From Noviherbaspirillum humi (lineage in GTDB: Bacteria; Pseudomonadota; Gammaproteobacteria; Burkholderiales; Burkholderiaceae_D): DNA of 64,000 nucleotides. The stretch lies in the NCBI RefSeq assembly GCF_900188095.1, contig NZ_FZOT01000008.1:62001-126000 (forward strand). The letters are read 5' to 3'. Positions 26,665 to 36,036 of this stretch are shown here, in pieces. The number at the start of each line of letters is the position of its first letter. Position 1 is the first letter of the stretch. Made by a program: the position numbers and the translations under genes. A model generated the notes under the pieces. It was not told the DNA's origin, ran no database searches, and saw only the letters and a list, made by a program, of their open reading frames with translations.

Positions 26665-27840
26665 TCACTTCACCAGCGCGCCCTTCACGTCCGGGAAGCT
26701 TTCGAACTCGACGTTGTAGAGCTGGCCGTTGACCTTCTCCACGCGGCGGATGTACTGAGTCTGGGAGACGTCGCGGATTTCCGGATCGATGGTCAGCGGG
26801 CCGCGCGGGCTCTTGATCTTCAACCCCTTCAGGATTTCCATTGCCTTGTCGCCCTCGATCTTGCCGTTGAGCTTGGTGGTCACCTGGTAAATCGCATCCA
26901 TGCCGTCGTAGCCGGCGACCGCCATGAAGTTGGGGCGGGCGATGTTGGGGTTGGCCTTGGCGAAGTTCTGCAGGAAAGTCTTGTTCTCCGGCGAGTTGTG
27001 GTTGGCCGAATAGTGGAAGGCGGTGATCACGCCGAGCGACGCGTCGCCCATGGCCGGCAGCACGTTGTCGTCGGTGAGGTCGCCGGTGCCGATCATCTTG
27101 ATGCCGGCGTCCGCCAGGCCGCGCTCGCGATAGGACTTCATGATGCCGATGCTCTGCTCGCCGGCCGGCACGAAGACGAACATCGCATCCGGCTTGGCAT
27201 CCTTGATGCGCTGCAGGAAGGGCGAAAAATCCGGGCTGTTGAGCGGCGTGCGGATCGATTCCGTCACCTGGCCGCCACCCTCGGCGAAGGCGGCCTTGAA
27301 GGCGGCTTCGGAGTCGATGCCGGGCCCGTAGTCGGCCACCAGGGTCACCACCTTCTTGATGTTGTTCTTCGCCGCCCACTTGCCGATGTAGTAGGCGCTG
27401 TGCGCCGTCACGAGCGAGACGCGGGCGATGTACTGCGACTTCTGCGGGATAGACACCGTGGCCGCGTTCATGATGATCATCGGCGTCTTCGCTTGCTGGG
27501 CAATCGGCGCGGTGGCCATGGCTTCCGGCGTCAAGCCGTAGCCGGCGAGGAAGTCCACCTTGTCGCGCGACACCAGTTCCTGCGACAGGCGTTTCGCCGC
27601 CTCGGGTCCGGAGCCGCCGGTGTCCTTGACGATGATCTCCACCTTCCTGCCGGCCACCTGATTGCCGTGCTGGGCCATGTAAGCCTTGATGCCGGCTTCG
27701 ATCTGCTTGCCGTAGTCGGCGAAGGGACCGGAGAACGGCGCCACCAGGCCGATCTTGAGATTGTCGGCGGCCAGGACCGGGCCGGCCGCCAGGGTGGCGA
27801 CGGCGATGGCGACTGCTGCGAAAAGGGTGCGTCGTTTCAT
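26665..27840 (-). CDS. ABC transporter substrate-binding protein (branched-chain amino acid/aromatic acid type)
   Basis: 391 residues. A signal peptide MKRRTLFAAVAIAVATLAAGPVLAA style leader precedes NLKIGLVAPFSGPFADYGKQI, the start of a Peripla_BP_6 (LivJ-like) two-lobed binding protein. Other typical parts are KVEIIVKDTGGSGPEAAKRL and VVTLVADYGPGIDSE. GGAG sits before the ATG. No permease or ATPase genes accompany it, so it is an orphan, perhaps serving a transporter coded elsewhere. It follows the Zn-dependent alcohol dehydrogenase gene by 38 bases in the same direction and likely shares its transcript, suggesting uptake of an alcohol- or aromatic-derived substrate. Confidence 0.9.
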   Translation of the reverse strand: MKRRTLFAAVAIAVATLAAGPVLAADNLKIGLVAPFSGPFADYGKQIEAGIKAYMAQHGNQVAGRKVEIIVKDTGGSGPEAAKRLSQELVSRDKVDFLAGYGLTPEAMATAPIAQQAKTPMIIMNAATVSIPQKSQYIARVSLVTAHSAYYIGKWAAKNNIKKVVTLVADYGPGIDSEAAFKAAFAEGGGQVTESIRTPLNSPDFSPFLQRIKDAKPDAMFVFVPAGEQSIGIMKSYRERGLADAGIKMIGTGDLTDDNVLPAMGDASLGVITAFHYSANHNSPENKTFLQNFAKANPNIARPNFMAVAGYDGMDAIYQVTTKLNGKIEGDKAMEILKGLKIKSPRGPLTIDPEIRDVSQTQYIRRVEKVNGQLYNVEFESFPDVKGALVK

Positions 27841-27878
27841 GTTTGTCTCCTTCGTTGAATGAATGTCCGGGCCGCCGG

Positions 27879-28985
27879 TCAGGATGCCGGCATGCGCAAG
27901 ATGGGTTTCACCGCCTTGCCGCTCTCCATGTCGGCCATTGCCTGGTTCACATCTTCCAGCGCATAGAAGCTGACCAGCTGGTCGAAGGGAAAGCGGCCCT
28001 GCAGATACAGATCGATCAGCTGCGGAATGAAGACGTCGGGCACGCTGTCGCCCTGGTGGATGCCGCGCACCACCCGGCCGCCGAGCATCATCTGCAGCAG
28101 GTTCAGGCTGACGCTGGCGCCCTTGCCGGAGCTGATCAGTCCGCACACGCCATGCGGGCCGAGCGCCTGCACCGCCGACTGGATCACCGCGGTATTGCCG
28201 GTGGTGTCGATCGCGTAGCCGAGGCCAGCCGGCGCAATCGCCTTCAACTGGGCCGCGACATCGCCGCTGCTGGCATCGACGGTGTGGGTGGCGCCCATGC
28301 GGCGGGCCGTTTCCAGCCGGCTGGCTTGCACGTCGACGGCGATGATGCGGCTGGCGTTCGCCACCTTCGCCGCCATCACCGCCGCCAGGCCGACAGAACC
28401 GGTGCCGAACACCGCGATGGCGCTGCCGGCTTCCACCTTGAGGGAATTGAGCACCGCGCCGGCGCCGGTCTGAAAGCCGCAGCCGAGCGGGCCGAGCAGC
28501 TCCAGCGGCGCGTCGCGGCGCACCGGCACCACATTGCGTTCGCGGCAGATGGCATGCGTGGCAAAGCTGGACTGGCCGAAGAAATGGCCGTTGAGCACAT
28601 TCCCCGCGCGTGTCAGCGCGCTGCTGCCATCCTCGCGGCGGCCGGAGAAATTGGCGGCGCCGAGGTTCACGCAATAGGCCGGGTCGCCATGGTTGCAGCT
28701 CGGGCAATGGCCGCAGGAATTGAAGCTGACGACCACATGGTCGCCCGGCTTCACCTTGGCAACCGACGAACCGGTCTTGACGACGATGCCGGCGCCCTCA
28801 TGGCCGAGGACGATGGGCTTGGGCACCCGGTCGGGCGCGTCGCGCATGCCGATGTCGGTGTGGCAGATGCCGGTGGCGACGATGCGCACCAGCACTTCGT
28901 CGGCGCGCGGCTCTTCCAGCTCGATCGGCTGCACCTTCAGCGGCGTGCCGGTTTCCTCGCATACTGCGGCCAGAACGGTGGTCAT
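27879..28985 (-). CDS. Zinc-dependent alcohol dehydrogenase, aryl-alcohol type
   Basis: 368 residues, medium-chain dehydrogenase family. Catalytic zinc ligands are the Cys in ATGICHTDIG, His in VLGHEGAGIV and the Cys in GPLGCGFQTGAG. The structural zinc loop has four cysteines in CGHCPSCNHGDPAYC. The Rossmann motif GTGSVGLAAVMAAK precedes VDVQASRL, whose Asp favours NAD over NADP. Sequence style matches benzyl/aryl-alcohol dehydrogenases of aromatic degradation. It shares a transcript with the downstream binding protein and is divergent from a LysR regulator (133 bases between starts), which likely controls it. Confidence 0.9.
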   Translation of the reverse strand: MTTVLAAVCEETGTPLKVQPIELEEPRADEVLVRIVATGICHTDIGMRDAPDRVPKPIVLGHEGAGIVVKTGSSVAKVKPGDHVVVSFNSCGHCPSCNHGDPAYCVNLGAANFSGRREDGSSALTRAGNVLNGHFFGQSSFATHAICRERNVVPVRRDAPLELLGPLGCGFQTGAGAVLNSLKVEAGSAIAVFGTGSVGLAAVMAAKVANASRIIAVDVQASRLETARRMGATHTVDASSGDVAAQLKAIAPAGLGYAIDTTGNTAVIQSAVQALGPHGVCGLISSGKGASVSLNLLQMMLGGRVVRGIHQGDSVPDVFIPQLIDLYLQGRFPFDQLVSFYALEDVNQAMADMESGKAVKPILRMPAS

Positions 28986-29118
28986 GTCTCTTCCAATCCA
29001 GATTCATTGCTTTACGCCAAGCGCCGGGTTCCCGCCTGGCGTTGGCAAACATAACATTAAACCATCGCGCAATCATAAGGAAAAGCTAAAATCCTTTATG
29101 AATTAACAAGGACTGCTT

Positions 29119-30018
29119 ATGAATGCATCGTTCCGCCAGCTGCGCGCCTTCGTGACCGTGGTCGAGTGCAGCAGCTTCACCAAGGCCGCCGAAAAGCTGT
29201 TCATTACCCAGGCCGGCCTGAGCGCCATGATCAAGGACCTGGAACGGCAGCTCAATTGCGCGCTGCTGGTGCGCACCACCCGCCTGGTGGCGCCGACGCC
29301 GGCCGGCCAGAAGCTGCTGCCGGCGGCGCTGCGCGCGCTGAGGGAACTGGAACAGGTCGGATGGGAGATCAATGAGCGCAACAGCGGCGGCCAAGCGCCG
29401 CTGAAGATAGGCATCACGCCATTGGCGGCAGCCAGCTTCGCGCCGCGGGTGATCAAGCGCCACCTCGATGCGCATCCCGGCAGCCGGGTGGACCTGGTGG
29501 ACGCCAGCCGCGACGAGGTGCAGTCCATGGTGGAAGCCGGCGAGCTCGATGCCGGCTTCGGCGTGTTCTTTACCAGGGTCGCCGGCCTGAAGCGTCACGC
29601 GCTGTTTCCGACGCCGCTGATGGCGGTCACGCCGCGCCGGCGCGGCAGGCGGACGCCGGCGCCGCCAACCCGTTGGGCCGACCTGGCCGGCCAGCCGCTG
29701 GTCACCCTGCCCGACGACAACCCCATCCAGCAGCTGGTGGACCGTCACCTGCCCAAGGCCAAGGGGGCGCGCGCCGAGCGCATCGTGCTGCGCAATCTGG
29801 AAGCGGCGATCGCCTTCGTCGACCAGGGCTTCGGCATCGCCGTCATGCCGACCATCGCCCGCCTCGCCTGCACCCGCTACGAGGTCGACTGCACGCTGCT
29901 GCGCGAGCCGGAGGTCACGCTCGACTACTACGGCATCACCCGCGCCGGCGCCAAGCCATCCGCGGCGCTGGGCGACCTGCTGCAGGAGTTCGCCCGCGCC
30001 GGGGAAGGGCTGGGCTGA
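29119..30018 (+). CDS. LysR-family transcriptional regulator
   Basis: 299 residues. The winged helix covers residues 3-60 (FRQLRAFVTVVECSSFTKAAEKLFITQAGLSAMIKDLERQL region), followed by the ligand domain beginning PLKIGITPLAAASFAPRVI. A stretch of Arg and Pro (TPRRRGRRTPAPP) near residue 173 is an unusual insertion between the lobes. Divergent from the alcohol dehydrogenase gene, so the likely target is that promoter and its own. It converges tail to tail with the GST gene, with one base between stop codons. Confidence 0.9.
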   Translation: MNASFRQLRAFVTVVECSSFTKAAEKLFITQAGLSAMIKDLERQLNCALLVRTTRLVAPTPAGQKLLPAALRALRELEQVGWEINERNSGGQAPLKIGITPLAAASFAPRVIKRHLDAHPGSRVDLVDASRDEVQSMVEAGELDAGFGVFFTRVAGLKRHALFPTPLMAVTPRRRGRRTPAPPTRWADLAGQPLVTLPDDNPIQQLVDRHLPKAKGARAERIVLRNLEAAIAFVDQGFGIAVMPTIARLACTRYEVDCTLLREPEVTLDYYGITRAGAKPSAALGDLLQEFARAGEGLG

Positions 30019-30019
30019 T

Positions 30020-30727
30020 TCAGCCTTCGCGCCTGGGAATGTTGAGGCCCCGCGCCACCGCCGGCCGCGCCAGGAAGGCGGCCAGCGCGCGCGTGACGTG
30101 GGGGAAGTCGGCAATGCCGACCAGATCGCCCGCGCCGTAGAAATCCACCACGGTGCGCACCCACGGGAAGATGGCAATGTCGGCGATGGTGTAGTCGTCG
30201 CCCATGATCCAGGCGCGGCCTTCGAGGCGCTGGTTCAGTACGCCGAGCAGGCGCCGGCTTTCGGCGGCATAGCGGTCGCGCGGACGCTTGTCCTCGTACT
30301 CCTTGCCGGCGAACTTGTGGAAGAAACCGAGCTGTCCGAACATCGGGCCAACGCCGCCCATCTGGAACATCAGCCACTGGATGGTATCGTAGCGGCCGGC
30401 CGGGTCCTGCGGCAGCAACTGGCCGCTCTTCTCGGCCAGGTAAAGCAGGATGGCGCCGGACTCGAACAGCGGCAGCGGCTTGCCGCCCGGGCCGGTCGGG
30501 TCGATGATGGCGGGGATCTTGTTGTTCGGGTTCAGCGAAAGAAATTCCGCCGACGTCTGGTCGTTGGCATCGAAGCGCACCAGGTGCGGTTCGTAAGGCA
30601 GGCCGGTTTCCTCCAGCATGATGGAGACCTTGACGCCATTGGGCGTCGGCAGCGAATACAGCTGGATGCGGTCGGGATGGGCAGGTGGCCACTTTTTGGT
30701 GATCGGGTAGGCGGACAGATCGGGCAT
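30020..30727 (-). CDS. Glutathione S-transferase, YghU-like
   Basis: 235 residues. The thioredoxin-like N domain holds IQLYSLPTPNGVKVSIMLEE, with Asn/Gly where other GSTs have catalytic Ser/Tyr, as in YghU/YfcG Nu-class enzymes; NPNNKIPAI gives the cis-Pro glutathione site and LFESGAILLYLAEK the gamma-glutamyl site. The C domain has YTIADIAIFPWVR, the usual N-capping box. Nu-class enzymes show disulphide-bond reductase activity. AAGGAT precedes the ATG. Stands alone on the minus strand, converging with LysR. Confidence 0.9.
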   Translation of the reverse strand: MPDLSAYPITKKWPPAHPDRIQLYSLPTPNGVKVSIMLEETGLPYEPHLVRFDANDQTSAEFLSLNPNNKIPAIIDPTGPGGKPLPLFESGAILLYLAEKSGQLLPQDPAGRYDTIQWLMFQMGGVGPMFGQLGFFHKFAGKEYEDKRPRDRYAAESRRLLGVLNQRLEGRAWIMGDDYTIADIAIFPWVRTVVDFYGAGDLVGIADFPHVTRALAAFLARPAVARGLNIPRREG

Positions 30728-30952
30728 GAAGAATCCTTCGAAGGCGATGGAACAGGTGAATGCCGATGCGTTGCATGAGCACCGGGCAGGCAGCCAATAT
30801 AACTTTTTCAACGAAGCTTGTCCGGGCGCCCCCAAAACCGGGATCTCGGATGCGCTCGCTTCTTCCCGCTTGCCTCGCATGCGCTTGTGCGCCGCTGCCG
30901 GCCGCATCGTTCTCGGTAAAATGCACCGGCTCAGTACCATCGAAAGTTCAGC

Positions 30953-31543
30953 TTGCCCACCTATACCCTGGCCGCTCCGGTCGCTTCGGAAATCGACATC
31001 CGCAAGAGCCGCTTCCTCGCCTTCGTGCTGCCGGTCGCCGGTCGCGACGAGGCGATGCGCGTATTGCAGCGCCTGCGCGAGGAGCACCGTGCCGCCGCCC
31101 ATGTCTGCTGGGCGCTGATGGCCGGCGGCCAATCCGGCATGTCCGACGATGGCGAACCCTCCGGCACCGCCGGCCGGCCAATGCTGGAAGTGCTGCGCCA
31201 CCATGAGCTCGACGGCGTGCTGGCGGCGGTGGTGCGCTATTACGGCGGCATCAAGCTCGGCGCCGGCGGCCTGGCGCGGGCCTATACCGATGCGGTGGCG
31301 GCGGCGCTGACGAAGGCACAGCGGATCGAACGCATCGCGCTTGCCGAATTGGTCATCGAATGCGCGTACGCCGACGAAGCCCGGGTGCGGCGCTGGGTGG
31401 AGCATCAGGGCCATGCGCTGGTCGACGGCAGCCATGGCGGCACCGTCCGCCTGACGGTACGCCTGCCGAAGGATGCCTGCGTGACGGCGCGCGAGGCGCT
31501 GATCAATCTGACCCAGGGCCGGGTGGGGTTCCCTGACGCGTGA
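30953..31543 (+). CDS. YigZ/IMPACT-family protein
   Basis: 196 residues starting with TTG. The N-terminal UPF0029/IMPACT domain has SEIDIRKSRFLAFV, HVCWALMAGG and the invariant SDDGEPSGTAGRPML, then VRYYGGIKLGAGGL. A C-terminal DUF1949 ferredoxin-like domain follows from about residue 135. The family is linked to translation control; a human relative regulates GCN2, and the bacterial protein's job is unclear. It is transcribed away from the GST gene. Confidence 0.9.
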   Translation: MPTYTLAAPVASEIDIRKSRFLAFVLPVAGRDEAMRVLQRLREEHRAAAHVCWALMAGGQSGMSDDGEPSGTAGRPMLEVLRHHELDGVLAAVVRYYGGIKLGAGGLARAYTDAVAAALTKAQRIERIALAELVIECAYADEARVRRWVEHQGHALVDGSHGGTVRLTVRLPKDACVTAREALINLTQGRVGFPDA

Positions 31544-31974
31544 TCCGGCTTCTGCCGGTTTCGCAGGCCGTTCGATTTCATCCTTGGAAATCAAGCAAGT
31601 AGCGAAGACGCCAACAGCTTATCAACAGGCTTGTCAAGCCTGGCTGTGAATAAGCCGAACTGCATGACAAAGGCACAAGCACGCAAAGGCGGCTTGTGGC
31701 ATGCCTGCCACGTGGGGCAATTTGTCCCGGTCTTTTTATGCCCGACCGTCAACCCAAGCGCGCATCCTCCGTTTAAATTTCATCACCCGTCGAAGCATTT
31801 GATGGCAGCGATATAATGCGCGGCCGCTTCGACGGGACCAGCGGATGCGGATATTGCGTCCGTGCCCATGGACTCTATTGAAAGCACCGCCACAGAGCAG
31901 TCGAGCATGTGGTCGATCGAACAAGGATCACGCGTTCCGCATCGCCGCTCTGTCACCTCTCCGCGCCTACTCAC
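31544..31974. other. Intergenic region upstream of the Pls-like synthetase
   Basis: 431 bases, AT-richer than its flanks. It contains the imperfect inverted repeat at 31617-31655 (listed separately) and the probable promoter of the synthetase gene. No small gene has support from a ribosome-binding site or composition. Confidence 0.45.
31617..31655. repeat. Imperfect inverted repeat before the synthetase gene
   Basis: GCTTAT at the left pairs with ATAAGC at the right, and the inner AGGCTTG pairs with CAAGCCT across one base. As RNA it can form a hairpin with internal mismatches. It lies about 320 bases before the synthetase start and 74 bases after yigZ, so it could end the yigZ transcript or act as a regulatory site. 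Confidence 0.4.
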
Positions 31975-34900
31975 ATGACCGCCCCTCTTTCGACCGATCC
32001 GGTCGACGCATTGCCACCTTCATCATCGACCCTGATTCCGGCCGCCGACTGGCAGGAGGTCCTGCTCGGACCGTCGGCGCCGGAACTGATCAGGCAGGAA
32101 GTGCTGGCCGATCTGCTGGAAGCGACGGCGGCGCGCCTGCCGGACAAGGTGGCGCTGATCGACGGCGAGCGCAGCCTCACCTACCGCGAGCTCAATGCCC
32201 GCGCCGACCTGGCCGCCTCCCGGCTGCTCGAGGCCGGCGTGCAGTCCGGCTGCCTGGTGGGCCTGTGGCTGCCGCGCGGGCTGGATCTGCTCGTCATGCA
32301 GGCGGCGATCGCCAAGACGGGGGCCGCCTGGCTGCCGTTCGACGCCGACACGCCGCTGGAGCGCATCGCCGTCTGCCTGGAAGATGCGGATGCGGTGGGC
32401 ATCGTCAGCTGCGCCGCCTTCGCGCCGCGCCTGGCGCAGTGCGAGGGGCTGGTGAGCCGCTGGCTGGCGGAGGACCTGCTGCAGCCGGCGCAAGGCCAGC
32501 TGCGCCGCCGCGTCAACAGCCAGCCGACCGATCCGGCCTACGTGATCTACACCTCCGGCTCCACCGGCAAGCCCAAGGGCATCATGATCGCCCAGGGCAG
32601 CATCTGCCACTTCCTGCGCAGCGAGAACAGCCTGCTCGGCGTAACGGCGGACGACCGCGTCTACCAGGGCTTCTCGGTGGCCTTCGACATGTCGTTCGAA
32701 GAGATCTGGATCAGCTATCTGGTCGGCGCCACGCTCTGGCTGGCGCCGAAGGAGCTGACCGGCGATCCGGAAGCACTGCCGCAGGCGCTGATCGACAACC
32801 GCATCAGCGTGCTGCATGCGGTGCCCACCCTGCTGGCGCTGTTCAACCGCGACGTGCCCGGTCTCCGGCTGATCAATCTCGGCGGCGAGATGTGCCCCGA
32901 GTCCCTGGTCGGGCGCTGGGTGCGCCCCGGACGCCGCCTGTTCAACACCTACGGCCCGACCGAAGCCACGGTATCGGCCAGCCTCGCCGAACTGCGCGCC
33001 GGCGAGCCGGTGACCATCGGCCGGCCGCTGCCCAACTATGGCCTGCTGGTGATCGATACCGCGCTCGAGCGCGGACTCAACCTGCTGCCGCGCGGCGAGG
33101 TGGGCGAACTCTGCATCACCGGCCCGGGCGTGGCCGCCGGCTACCTCGGCCGGCCGGAGCTGACGGCGGAAAAATTCCTGCCCAATCCCTGGGCAGTCAA
33201 CGAACACCAGACCCGGCTCTATCGCACCGGCGACCTGGCGCGCATCGATGCCGACGGCCGCGTGCAATGCCTCGGCCGCACCGACGACCAGGTCAAGATC
33301 CGCGGCTTCCGCGTCGAGCTCGGCGAAATTGAAGCCGCCCTGATGCGCCAGCCGGGCGTGGGCACCGCCGCCGTGGTGCTGCGCCAGGACGATGGCATCG
33401 ATCACCTCAATGCCTACCTCGTGGCCGATGCCGGCGCGATGATCGACGTCGTCGCGCTGCGCGCCGCGCTGTCCGCCGCCCTGCCGGCCTACATGGTGCC
33501 GGGCAGCTTCGAGCTGCTGGATGAAATGCCGCGCCTGACCTCGGGCAAGATCGACCGCAAGGCGCTGAAGGCGCGCATGCCGGCCGCACCCGCGGTGGAT
33601 GCGGCCGGATCCGATGTGCCTGCGTCGCCGGCGGAAGAAGCGCTGTTCGCGGCGCTGGCGAAGCTTTTCCCCGGCCAGGCGATCCGGCGCGACGCGGACT
33701 TCTTCTCCGACCTCGGCGGCCATTCGCTGTTTGCCGCCCGCCTGGCATCGGCCCTGCGCGCCGATCCGCGCTTCGCCCACGTGACGGTGCGCGACATCTA
33801 CCAGAACCGCCGCATCGGCCTTATCGCGGCGGCGCTGGCGCAGGCGCCGGCCGCCGCCGAAGTAGACGATGCATGGACCCCGCCCAGCCTTTGGCGGCGC
33901 TGGCTGTGCGGCGCCGGCCAGGCGGCGGCGGTGCCGGCGCTGGTGGCGCTGCGCATGGGCCAGTGGCTGGCGCCCTTCTTCGCCTACCATTTCTTCACCG
34001 GCGATGCCGACGATTCGATCGGCCTCGCCGTGCTGGCCTCGGTCTGCGCCTTCGTGCTCGCCACCCTGCTCGAATTCGCCGTCGCCATCGTCGGCAAGTG
34101 GATGATCGCCGGCCGCCTCAAGCCGGGCCGCTATCCGCTCTGGGGTCTCACCTATTACCGCTGGTGGCTGGCCGACCGCCTGGTGGAAGCAGTGCCGACC
34201 TATCTGCTTACCCGCTCCTCGCTGTATGCCTGGTGGCTGCGCGCGCTCGGCGCCAAGATCGGCGACGACGTTGCCATCGGCTCCGTCACCATCCGCGCGC
34301 CCGATCTGCTTAGTGTCGGCGACGGCGCCAGCATCGGCAATGCCGCCAACCTGGAGAATGCCCGCGTCGAACGCGGCATGCTGCATATCGGCCGCATCGA
34401 CATCGGCAGCGAAGCCTGCGTCGGTTCCTACGCCGTCATGGAAGGCAATACCAGCATCGGCGAGGCCGCCCATCTGGAGGGCCAGTCGGCCCTGAGCGAT
34501 GGCATGGCGGTTCCCGCCGGCCGGGTGTGGAAAGGTTCGCCCGCAGCGGACGCCGGCGCCGTCGACCTGCATGCCCAGCCGCCGCGTCCGGCCGTCACTC
34601 GTCTGCGCCGCGCCGGCGAGACCGCCTTCTTCGGCGTCAGTGCCCTGCTGGTCTGCGTGCTGTTCTTCCTGCCGGTGTTCCCGAGCTTCATGCTGATCGA
34701 CTGGTTCGACACCGGTAACCATTTCCCCTGGCTGCAGGGCAATGCGGTCGGCGTCCAGCTGGCGCGCTATTTCGTGCTGGCCTTCCCGGCGACGGCGGTG
34801 CTGATCGTCGGTACCCTGTTGCTGTCGGCGCTGATCCGCTGGAGCGGGTTGCCGCGCCTGAAGCCGGGCAGCTGGCCGGTGCACGGCAACCTCTATTGCC

Positions 34901-36033
34901 GCAAATGGTTCGTGAACCAGATTCAGGAGTCGAGCCTCAACATCCTGCATGGCCTCTACGCCACCATCTACGCTTCGTCATGGTACCGCCTGCTCGGCGT
35001 CAAGGTCGGCCGCCACGCCGAGATCTCCACGGCGCTCGGCCTGGTGCCAGACATGCTGACCCTGGGGGACGATACCTTCATCGCCGATGCGGTGATGCTG
35101 GGCGACGAGAAGATCGCCGGCGGCTGGATGACGATCAAGCCCACCGTCATTTCGCGCCGAAGCTTCGTCGGCAATGGGGCTTACGTACCGGACGGCACGG
35201 TGCTGCCGGAGAACGCCCTGATCGGCGTGCATTCCACCGTGCCGGAGAATGGCGTCATGCGCAGCGGCGACACCTGGCTCGGCTCGCCGCCGATCAACCT
35301 GCCGGCGCGCGAAGGCACCAGCGCCTATCCGGAGCGGCTCACCTTCCGGCCTTCGCCGCTGCGCCGTGTCGCGCGCGGCCTGGTGGAAGCCTTCCGCATC
35401 GTCACCCCGCACGCTATCGTCATTGCCGTCGGCTACACCATCGTGCTCGACCTGATGCCGCTGGCCGATGCCGGTCGCTGGGACAAGGTCCTGGCCTACG
35501 CCAACCTTGCCGGCCTGGCCTACGGCGTGGGCAGCTTCATCTTCGTCGCCGCGCTGAAATGGCTGCTGCTATTCCGCTACGGCAGCCGCAACGTGCCGAT
35601 GTGGACGCCCTTCGTCTGGCTGTCGGAAGCGGTGACGAATCTCTACGAAGGCGTCGCCGTGCCGAACTTCCTGCGCTATCTGCGCGGCACCCCCTGGCTG
35701 CCGGTGGCGCTCAATGCGCTCGGCGCCCGCATCGGCCGCGGCGTGTATCTCAACACCACCAACATGACCGAGTTCGACTGCGTGCATATCGGCGACCACA
35801 GCGAGATCAATGCACTGGCCTGCCCGCAGACGCATCTGTTCGAAGACCGGGTGATGAAGATCGACCATGTGCGCATCGGCAGCCGCGTGACCATGGGCGC
35901 CCGCAGCTCGGCGCTGTACGGCGCGGTGATCGAGGATGGCGCCCGGATCGGCGCTCTCACGCTGGTGATGAAGGGCGAATGCATTCCCGCCCGCACCAGC
36001 TGGCGCGGCTTGCCGGCGGCGCCGGCGCGCTGA
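31975..36033 (+). CDS. Pls/PosA-type membrane NRPS (poly-amino-acid synthetase-like)
   Basis: 1352 residues. The adenylation domain (about 45-530) has YTSGSTGKPKG, AFDMSFEEIW with the Asp that holds an amino-acid amine, NTYGPTEATV, YRTGDLAR and a C-terminal SGKIDRKAL. A carrier domain follows with FFSDLGGHSL and the pantetheine Ser at about 584. The rest is three repeats of membrane helices plus a left-handed hexapeptide (LbH) acyltransferase-like part, at about 655-855, 880-1130 and 1140-1350. This is the layout of epsilon-poly-lysine synthetase and relatives, where the tandem C-terminal domains join monomers without thioesterase. The substrate is unknown. ATG at 31975 lacks a strong ribosome-binding site; one 22 codons upstream is possible. 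The PPTase gene follows after three bases. Confidence 0.9.
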   Translation: MTAPLSTDPVDALPPSSSTLIPAADWQEVLLGPSAPELIRQEVLADLLEATAARLPDKVALIDGERSLTYRELNARADLAASRLLEAGVQSGCLVGLWLPRGLDLLVMQAAIAKTGAAWLPFDADTPLERIAVCLEDADAVGIVSCAAFAPRLAQCEGLVSRWLAEDLLQPAQGQLRRRVNSQPTDPAYVIYTSGSTGKPKGIMIAQGSICHFLRSENSLLGVTADDRVYQGFSVAFDMSFEEIWISYLVGATLWLAPKELTGDPEALPQALIDNRISVLHAVPTLLALFNRDVPGLRLINLGGEMCPESLVGRWVRPGRRLFNTYGPTEATVSASLAELRAGEPVTIGRPLPNYGLLVIDTALERGLNLLPRGEVGELCITGPGVAAGYLGRPELTAEKFLPNPWAVNEHQTRLYRTGDLARIDADGRVQCLGRTDDQVKIRGFRVELGEIEAALMRQPGVGTAAVVLRQDDGIDHLNAYLVADAGAMIDVVALRAALSAALPAYMVPGSFELLDEMPRLTSGKIDRKALKARMPAAPAVDAAGSDVPASPAEEALFAALAKLFPGQAIRRDADFFSDLGGHSLFAARLASALRADPRFAHVTVRDIYQNRRIGLIAAALAQAPAAAEVDDAWTPPSLWRRWLCGAGQAAAVPALVALRMGQWLAPFFAYHFFTGDADDSIGLAVLASVCAFVLATLLEFAVAIVGKWMIAGRLKPGRYPLWGLTYYRWWLADRLVEAVPTYLLTRSSLYAWWLRALGAKIGDDVAIGSVTIRAPDLLSVGDGASIGNAANLENARVERGMLHIGRIDIGSEACVGSYAVMEGNTSIGEAAHLEGQSALSDGMAVPAGRVWKGSPAADAGAVDLHAQPPRPAVTRLRRAGETAFFGVSALLVCVLFFLPVFPSFMLIDWFDTGNHFPWLQGNAVGVQLARYFVLAFPATAVLIVGTLLLSALIRWSGLPRLKPGSWPVHGNLYCRKWFVNQIQESSLNILHGLYATIYASSWYRLLGVKVGRHAEISTALGLVPDMLTLGDDTFIADAVMLGDEKIAGGWMTIKPTVISRRSFVGNGAYVPDGTVLPENALIGVHSTVPENGVMRSGDTWLGSPPINLPAREGTSAYPERLTFRPSPLRRVARGLVEAFRIVTPHAIVIAVGYTIVLDLMPLADAGRWDKVLAYANLAGLAYGVGSFIFVAALKWLLLFRYGSRNVPMWTPFVWLSEAVTNLYEGVAVPNFLRYLRGTPWLPVALNALGARIGRGVYLNTTNMTEFDCVHIGDHSEINALACPQTHLFEDRVMKIDHVRIGSRVTMGARSSALYGAVIEDGARIGALTLVMKGECIPARTSWRGLPAAPAR

Positions 36034-36036
36034 GCC

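Noticed and set aside
32023-34950. 975-codon minus-strand frame inside the synthetase gene
   Set aside because: Antisense shadow of a GC-rich gene with clear NRPS motifs on the other strand.
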